Below are positions 59,353 through 64,000 of a DNA stretch of 64,000 nt, piece by piece. The notes below the pieces were generated by a model. The model did no database searches. It had not been told where the DNA came from and saw only the letters and a list, made by a program, of their open reading frames with translations. Source of the DNA: Deltaproteobacteria bacterium (lineage in GTDB: Bacteria > Myxococcota_C > UBA6777); the NCBI GenBank assembly GCA_006226375.1, contig SBHC01000040.1:186001-250000 (forward strand), given 5' to 3'. Position 1 is the stretch's first letter; each line of letters begins with the position of its first letter. The translations under genes were made by a program, and so were the position numbers.

Positions 59353-60591
59353 TCATTGTTTGGGGCAGATGCTCGACGGTGGAGCGGTCGCTGAGGTTGA
59401 TGCTGTGCACTGGGTCATGGGTGAGAGGGGCTTGCCGTCTTTGTCCTGGCAGAGCAAACGAAGCGTGTTGGGTGGAGAGTTTTGGCTGAAGGTTGTTTCA
59501 AAGTCGTCTTGGAGGCCCACGTACGTCATCAGTCGTCCTGCGACGATGCAGGTTCTTGGCTCGCACGTCTCGCCTTGGGGGCAATTGCTGGTTGAGGTGC
59601 AAGGCGTTCCAGATGTACTGCAGAGAGGCGGTTTGCAGACTTCGCCAGGTGCACATTGAGCGTCGTCGGTGCAGGTGTTGCCCACCGCCCGGCAATACCG
59701 CAGGCATGTTTGTGGCACTGGGTCGCAGCTCGTTGTGCAGGAGGTTCCCGTAATTTGGCAGCGTTGTTTGCAGGTGCCAGGGGTGGAACTGTCTACAGGA
59801 GGGCACTCACTGTCAGAGTTGCAGACTTGAAACAGGTCGTCGCATAGCTTTTTGCAAGCTTGTTGTCGAGCCGGGCAGGCTGAGTTTTCGGTGCAGGTTT
59901 CACCTGTGTTGCGACACCGACCTTGGCAGGTGCCTCTGCCTTTGCAATCCGCGTCGCTGGTGCAGGCTTCGCTCCCAAACTCGCAACAGGTTCGGCTCCA
60001 GGCTTGGTTGGTTCGCGGTTGAAAACCAGGCTCGTTGATATTCAAGAGAGGAATGCCTGTTTGACCTTCGTAAGTCAGCGGTTTGTTTTGCTCCAAAAAG
60101 CAAGGAGAGCTTGCGTTGGATTCGGCGGTGCTTTTGCATGTCAGCACGCGAGGAAAGCGAAGAGAGGGCATACAGGTGCGCTTGACGAAAAACGGGCACG
60201 ACCTCGTTGCCGAGGCTTGTTCCGTGCCGATGTACTCGGTCACGGCTTCGCAAGAGGTTTTGCTTGTGGACTGCTCCTGGGTTCGAGTTTGCTGGGCAAT
60301 GATAGGGTTGACACAATACTCCATCACGACGCGTCGAAGCCCCACGTTTCCAGCGCTTTGGCTCGCCATGGTGACCTGAACTTTTGCTGTAACGGTCAAT
60401 TCTGCCGGAGATGAGGGCTCCGGACAAGAGATCTTCACGAGGAGAAACGGGGGGCTCACAAGCTCTGCGTACACCCCAAACTCAAACGAACTGCATCCGT
60501 GCAGGAGGCCAAACAGAACGACAAGGGCCATTCCTTTCCAGAGTTGGAATAGTGCACGGTGTTGTGGTGATGTGGGGGAGGAGATTCTCAT
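59353..60591 (-). CDS. Cysteine-rich lipoprotein
   Basis: The 412-residue protein has a signal peptide and lipobox LLHGC (Cys33). An N-terminal beta-rich domain (about 40-190) with scattered Cys comes first. About 130 residues of repeats follow, with the pattern C-x5-C-x5-C-x3-C (CTSDADCKGRGTCQGRC, CTDDAQCAPGEVCKPPLC, CTSTSNCPQGETCEPRTC). The repeats recall the small protein at 11072 and the Pal-like insert at 30329. It is probably a disulfide-stabilised surface or periplasmic protein. Function unknown. Convergent with the kinase gene. Confidence 0.78.
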   Translation of the reverse strand: MRISSPTSPQHRALFQLWKGMALVVLFGLLHGCSSFEFGVYAELVSPPFLLVKISCPEPSSPAELTVTAKVQVTMASQSAGNVGLRRVVMEYCVNPIIAQQTRTQEQSTSKTSCEAVTEYIGTEQASATRSCPFFVKRTCMPSLRFPRVLTCKSTAESNASSPCFLEQNKPLTYEGQTGIPLLNINEPGFQPRTNQAWSRTCCEFGSEACTSDADCKGRGTCQGRCRNTGETCTENSACPARQQACKKLCDDLFQVCNSDSECPPVDSSTPGTCKQRCQITGTSCTTSCDPVPQTCLRYCRAVGNTCTDDAQCAPGEVCKPPLCSTSGTPCTSTSNCPQGETCEPRTCIVAGRLMTYVGLQDDFETTFSQNSPPNTLRLLCQDKDGKPLSPMTQCTASTSATAPPSSICPKQ

Positions 60592-60833
60592 AAAAGCCTG
60601 CTTGTGTGCCAGCCTATGACATTCGCTCTCCTTATCCTAAAAGAGAAACAACTTGCCAAGGTGGTCGAGAGTGAGCATGTTGAGCGACGGCTGGGACAGA
60701 AAAAAATGTCTTCGTTCTCAGCCTCTGGGCTCATCGTTCCTTGGGAAGGGATGATAGAGCACCTCAAACAATTGTCAAGCCTGTGAAAGCCGATGTCACA
60801 GGTGAATCAACACCCTTAGAAATGAGATGTACG

Positions 60834-62045
60834 ATGCAAAACGAATTTCGTGAGCGTTCTGTGGAAGAACAACGCGCGCTTCTTGGCTTGACCCGAATTC
60901 CTGGTGTGGGGGCAGGGATGGCCATCCGGCTCCTTCAACACTGGGGCACTGCATTGCGTGTTTGGGCGGCTTCTGAAGAAGAGTTAAGGGCGGTTCATGG
61001 CGTGGGGGATACCTTGATCGCTCGACTCCGCGAGGGCTTTGATCCCCAAGAGGTTGAACGCATCCTGACGCAACTGGACAACCTCAACATTGATGTGTGG
61101 CTGCATGGCTCTCCCGAGTACCCAGAGAGCCTCTACCAACTCTCCTCTCCACCGCTGCTTCTGTACTGCAGGGGTTCCTTGAAGGAGCCTTGGACAACCC
61201 ATCGATCCGTTGCCTTTGTGGGAACCCGCAGACCTGACGCTCATGGGGTGCAGATGACACAGTCGATGGTTCGTCCTCTGGCGCAAGACCGGTGGTGCAT
61301 CGTTTCTGGCGGAGCCTTGGGGATTGATGCGACGGCTCACCGGGCAGCCGTACATGGTTTGGGGTCAACCGTTGCTGTGCTTGCTTCTGGGGTCGATCGT
61401 CCCTACCCACCGCAAAATCGTGACTTGTTTCGGATGATGGTTGAGCGGGGTGGGGCGCTGCTCTCAGAGTTTCCTCCTGGTACGAGGCCAGAGAAAGGGT
61501 ACTTCCCTCGCAGAAACCGACTGATCAGCGCGCTGAGTGCAGGTGTTGTGGTCGTTCAATGTGGTGCAAAGAGTGGGGCGCTCCACACAGCTACCTGTGC
61601 TCGCCGCATTGATGTTCCTGTGATGACGTTACCTGGCCGGCCTCGTGACCCTCTCGCAGCTGGGCCTCATCATTTGATTCGGACAGGGGCCCATCTTGTC
61701 GCGTCGGTTTCTGACATTGAGGAGGTGCTTACTGCGACACCAGGAGAACCCACACAGCTTTCTCTTTGGGGTGCCGCTGTCGCTCAGCAAGCCAAAGACC
61801 GTCTTGAGGCACCAAGCCCTCAAAACACAACGACCGTGTCTTTGCCCGATCTCTCGGGCTGCTCGGACTTGTGGATAAAGATTTTGAAGAACTTGCCTGC
61901 TGAAAACCACTGTACCAAGGCCCTGGACGCCATCGCTATCGATGTGGGTGTTCCGGTGGAAGAGGTCTCATCTGCCCTTGTCCTTATGGAGCTGGAAGGG
62001 ATGGTTTGGACGTCGGGAAATTTGTCGTATGGACGCTCGTTTTGA
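60834..62045 (+). CDS. dprA: DNA-processing protein DprA/Smf
   Basis: DprA binds incoming single-stranded DNA and loads RecA during natural transformation. The 403-residue protein has an N-terminal helix-hairpin-helix segment (LTRIPGVGAGMAIRLL). The Rossmann core has VAFVGTRRPDAHG near 125, SGGALGIDATAHRAA near 155, FPRRNRLISALSAGVVVVQ near 225 and GALHTATCARR near 250. A C-terminal winged helix (KALDAIAIDVGVPVEEVSSAL) completes it. In-frame ATGs at 60822 and 60834 are both possible; neither has a strong ribosome site. Competence genes are not otherwise visible, and DprA is widespread in non-transformable species. Confidence 0.94.
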   Translation: MQNEFRERSVEEQRALLGLTRIPGVGAGMAIRLLQHWGTALRVWAASEEELRAVHGVGDTLIARLREGFDPQEVERILTQLDNLNIDVWLHGSPEYPESLYQLSSPPLLLYCRGSLKEPWTTHRSVAFVGTRRPDAHGVQMTQSMVRPLAQDRWCIVSGGALGIDATAHRAAVHGLGSTVAVLASGVDRPYPPQNRDLFRMMVERGGALLSEFPPGTRPEKGYFPRRNRLISALSAGVVVVQCGAKSGALHTATCARRIDVPVMTLPGRPRDPLAAGPHHLIRTGAHLVASVSDIEEVLTATPGEPTQLSLWGAAVAQQAKDRLEAPSPQNTTTVSLPDLSGCSDLWIKILKNLPAENHCTKALDAIAIDVGVPVEEVSSALVLMELEGMVWTSGNLSYGRSF

Positions 62046-62438
62046 CTGCATTCCCTCCGCCGACAAGGTGACTCCGATGTGGGTTCATTGTGCTAGAACT
62101 GTAATGTTTCTTGGCTTCTAGGGATGGGAGTGGGTGGTGTGGAAGGTGTAGGTCGCGGGTGCTTAAGAGTTTAAGGAAGGGTAGCTTGTACTTGATTCTC
62201 AACGAGAATGGGATGCATTGAACTTGACAAAGGCTGTCTATTTTCTTACGTTGCTACTTGGCAAAGGCCTAGAATGGAGATATTCTATCCGGATGCCTAA
62301 AACCAACCAATCCTTGTGTGACTTAATCTCTCGCCTCACAGCGCAACGTGAATCCCCTGCAAGTCGAATACCTTTGGGGCCAACGATGTTGGATGGGGTC
62401 ACAATCAACCGCTGAGGGCAGCTACGGCGAGAACACGA
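62046..62438. other. Intergenic region between dprA and dnaG
   Basis: 393 bases. A short frame at 62218-62415 lacks a ribosome site and recognisable composition, and I reject it. The region holds the dnaG promoter. Confidence 0.5.
62258..62286 (+). promoter_or_regulatory. Candidate dnaG promoter
   Basis: TTGGCA (62258-62263) and TATTCT (62281-62286) are 17 bases apart, about 150 bases before the dnaG ATG. A second -35-like TTGACA lies at 62224-62229 with a poor -10. Confidence 0.55.
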
Positions 62439-64000
62439 ATGGCTCGAAATTTCGACCCAGTGATTCAACAAATACGTGAACGAAGTGATATCGTTCAGGT
62501 CATCGGTCGACATGTCAAGTTGCAGCGCTCCGGCTCAAGCTTCAAAGCCTGCTGCCCTTTTCACCAAGAAAAAACACCTTCCTTTCATGTTCATCCCGAC
62601 AAGCAGTTTTATTACTGTTTTGGTTGTGGTGCGAAGGGCGATGCGTTTTCGTTCTTGATGCAGTATGAGGGAAAAACCTTCCCAGAAGCTGTAGAGGTGT
62701 TGGCGGACGAGTACAACATTGAGATCCCCACGGTGGTGGGCGAGGACTGGACCAAGGTCTCAGAGGCTGCTGAGAAAAAAGAAAAATGCTACCAACTCAA
62801 CCAATGGGCGAAGGCGTTTTTCATCGACCGCTTGCAAAGTGAAGAAGGTCGAGAGGCTCGTACGTATCTGGAGCAACGAGGCATCTCGCAGGAGATGATC
62901 GAAACCTTTGGGTTGGGATACGCTCCCGACGATTGGGGCCGCCTAGTTTCTCATCTTAAAGAGAAAGGCGCTGACATCGAATTGGCTTGCGAAATTGGCC
63001 TCCTTAAACAGGCTGAAGCGAGCGACCGAATCTACGACAAGTACCGACATCGATTGATGTTTCCCATCGTTGAGCCGTCGGGCCGGTTGGCCGGGTTTGG
63101 GGGCCGCGTGCTGCGGTCGAGTGATGGCGCCAAATATCTTAATTCGCCCGATAGCTTGATCTTTCACAAAAGCAAACTATTGTATGGGCTGAATTTGGCC
63201 CGGAAAGCCATTCGTCAGAACGAAGGGGCTATCCTGGTTGAAGGATATCTCGATGTGATTGGCATGCATCAGTTTGGGTTTTCCCAGGCTGTCGCAGCTC
63301 TCGGAACCGCATTAAACCAAGATCATCTCACAACGATCAAACGGTACACCAAACAGGTGACGCTGCTGTTTGATGCCGATGAAGCTGGGGTTAAGGCGGC
63401 AGGCAGAGGGTTACAGGTTCTTGTGCCTGGAGGGATTTCCGTTAACATCGGGACCTTGCCCGAGGGTGAAGACCCCGACAGCTTCTTGCAGTCGCGTGGT
63501 CGTCAAGCGATGGAGCAGTTGCTTGACAAGGATGCGAAACCCGGCTTGGAGTTTTGGATCCATCACCTCAAAGACAAGGCTGACAACGACCCCGTTCAAT
63601 TGCGTGAAGTGACTCATCGGGTGCTGGAGTTGCTGCAAGGCATTCCTGATCCGATCTTGCAAAACTTTTACGTCAAGCGGACGTCTGAGTTGTTGGGTGT
63701 GGAAGAAGCCCAACTTCGGCGTGGCTTCTTTCGCGTGGTCAAAAAGTCGGAGGCTGCGACACAGCGGACACCTGAGCCCGTTGATATGGCCCCGATCATG
63801 GAGACGAAGCTCACTGTCGAGCATCGGACCCTGGCCAAATTGATCAAGATTGTGATAGAGAACCCCGATCTGTTTTCCTATGTGGCGCAGGCGGAGATGA
63901 TCACAAAGTTACCAACCCCAAGCCTGTCGCAGCTTTGGGAGCAATTTATCCATGATCTCCAAGAAGGGGCAGATGCTGCTTTTTTGAGTGAAATGGTGCT
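62439..64000 (+). CDS. dnaG: DNA primase DnaG, 3' end outside the window
   Basis: DnaG makes RNA primers for DNA replication. The first 520 residues are present. The N-terminal zinc-binding domain has the CHC2 pattern (CPFH near 39-42, CFGC near 60-63). A catalytic core and TOPRIM domain follow (ILVEGYLDVIGMHQ near 265, ALGTALNQDH, LLFDADEAGVKAA near 310). The window ends before the C-terminal helicase-binding domain. The ATG at 62439 gives the standard start MARNFDPVIQQIRERSDIV. In many bacteria rpoD follows. Confidence 0.97.
   Translation, partial: MARNFDPVIQQIRERSDIVQVIGRHVKLQRSGSSFKACCPFHQEKTPSFHVHPDKQFYYCFGCGAKGDAFSFLMQYEGKTFPEAVEVLADEYNIEIPTVVGEDWTKVSEAAEKKEKCYQLNQWAKAFFIDRLQSEEGREARTYLEQRGISQEMIETFGLGYAPDDWGRLVSHLKEKGADIELACEIGLLKQAEASDRIYDKYRHRLMFPIVEPSGRLAGFGGRVLRSSDGAKYLNSPDSLIFHKSKLLYGLNLARKAIRQNEGAILVEGYLDVIGMHQFGFSQAVAALGTALNQDHLTTIKRYTKQVTLLFDADEAGVKAAGRGLQVLVPGGISVNIGTLPEGEDPDSFLQSRGRQAMEQLLDKDAKPGLEFWIHHLKDKADNDPVQLREVTHRVLELLQGIPDPILQNFYVKRTSELLGVEEAQLRRGFFRVVKKSEAATQRTPEPVDMAPIMETKLTVEHRTLAKLIKIVIENPDLFSYVAQAEMITKLPTPSLSQLWEQFIHDLQEGADAAFLSEMV

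Noticed and set aside
62218-62415. 65-codon frame before dnaG
   Set aside because: No ribosome site; it overlaps the likely dnaG promoter and has no recognisable features.
1-64000. Signs of prophage, insertion sequences or genomic island borders
   Set aside because: I saw no transposase, integrase or phage structural gene, and no direct repeats flanking the tRNA-Val.

Overview
The window looks like chromosomal DNA from a Gram-negative, respiratory, predatory- or social-type bacterium of the former Deltaproteobacteria, most likely Myxococcota in the broad sense, possibly Bradymonadia-like. The pointers are: a b558-type sdhCAB operon; two eukaryote-like Ser/Thr kinases plus two FHA proteins; many lipoproteins with TPR, OmpA or Cys-rich modules; a PilZ protein; a RegB/RegA pair; and a secreted metalloprotease with a MYXO-CTERM-like tail. 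The taxonomic call is inference. I see no prophage, insertion sequence, CRISPR array or rRNA. The only RNA gene found is one tRNA-Val.

Layout. 1-638: the 5' part of an unknown gene. 1.3-7.4 kb: sdhCAB, a UvrD/Rep-type helicase and a small hypothetical. 7.4-10.6 kb (minus): engB, two membrane proteins and a tetraheme cytochrome c. 10.9-15 kb: tRNA-Val, a small Cys-rich secreted protein, a DksA-like zinc-finger protein, a K+ channel and an FHA/TPR membrane protein. 15.4-21.1 kb: a Ser/Thr kinase with an N-terminal six-helix membrane sensor, a putative amidase with a Ca-binding-like N-terminus, a di-heme lipoprotein and an extreme Arg/Trp/Asn-rich secreted protein. 21.4-24.6 kb: regB-regA, a YtkA-like lipoprotein and a hypothetical. 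24.8-33.2 kb: a fused transporter-like/spermidine-synthase-like protein, then an envelope block (OmpA lipoprotein, unknown lipoprotein, Cys-rich Pal-like protein, two CpoB/YbgF-like lipoproteins). 33.3-37.6 kb: a PutP-type symporter, a secreted esterase and a PhnZ-PhnY-like fusion oxygenase. 37.8-49.3 kb: a degenerate STAND/TPR protein, rimO, a TPR protein with a zincin-like end lacking HExxH, tmk, a C2-like secreted protein, an FHA protein, a PilZ protein and a matrixin. 49.5-54 kb: larB, larC and a HEAT protein with zinc-ribbon-like motifs. 54-64 kb: a DsbA-like lipoprotein, murD overlapping a Ser/Thr kinase, a Cys-rich lipoprotein, dprA and the start of dnaG.

How the parts relate. Energy metabolism (SDH, cytochromes, RegBA redox sensing, PutP) is mixed with envelope building (Pal/CpoB-like set, MurD, DsbA-like protein) and phospho-signalling (kinases and FHA readers). 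The most unusual items are the HD-PhyH fusion with nearly the full PhnZ residue set, the sensor-like kinase, the Arg/Trp-rich secreted protein, and two probable pseudo-enzymes (a STAND ATPase without P-loop and a zincin without HExxH). Several perfect inverted repeats in intergenic regions look like operators.
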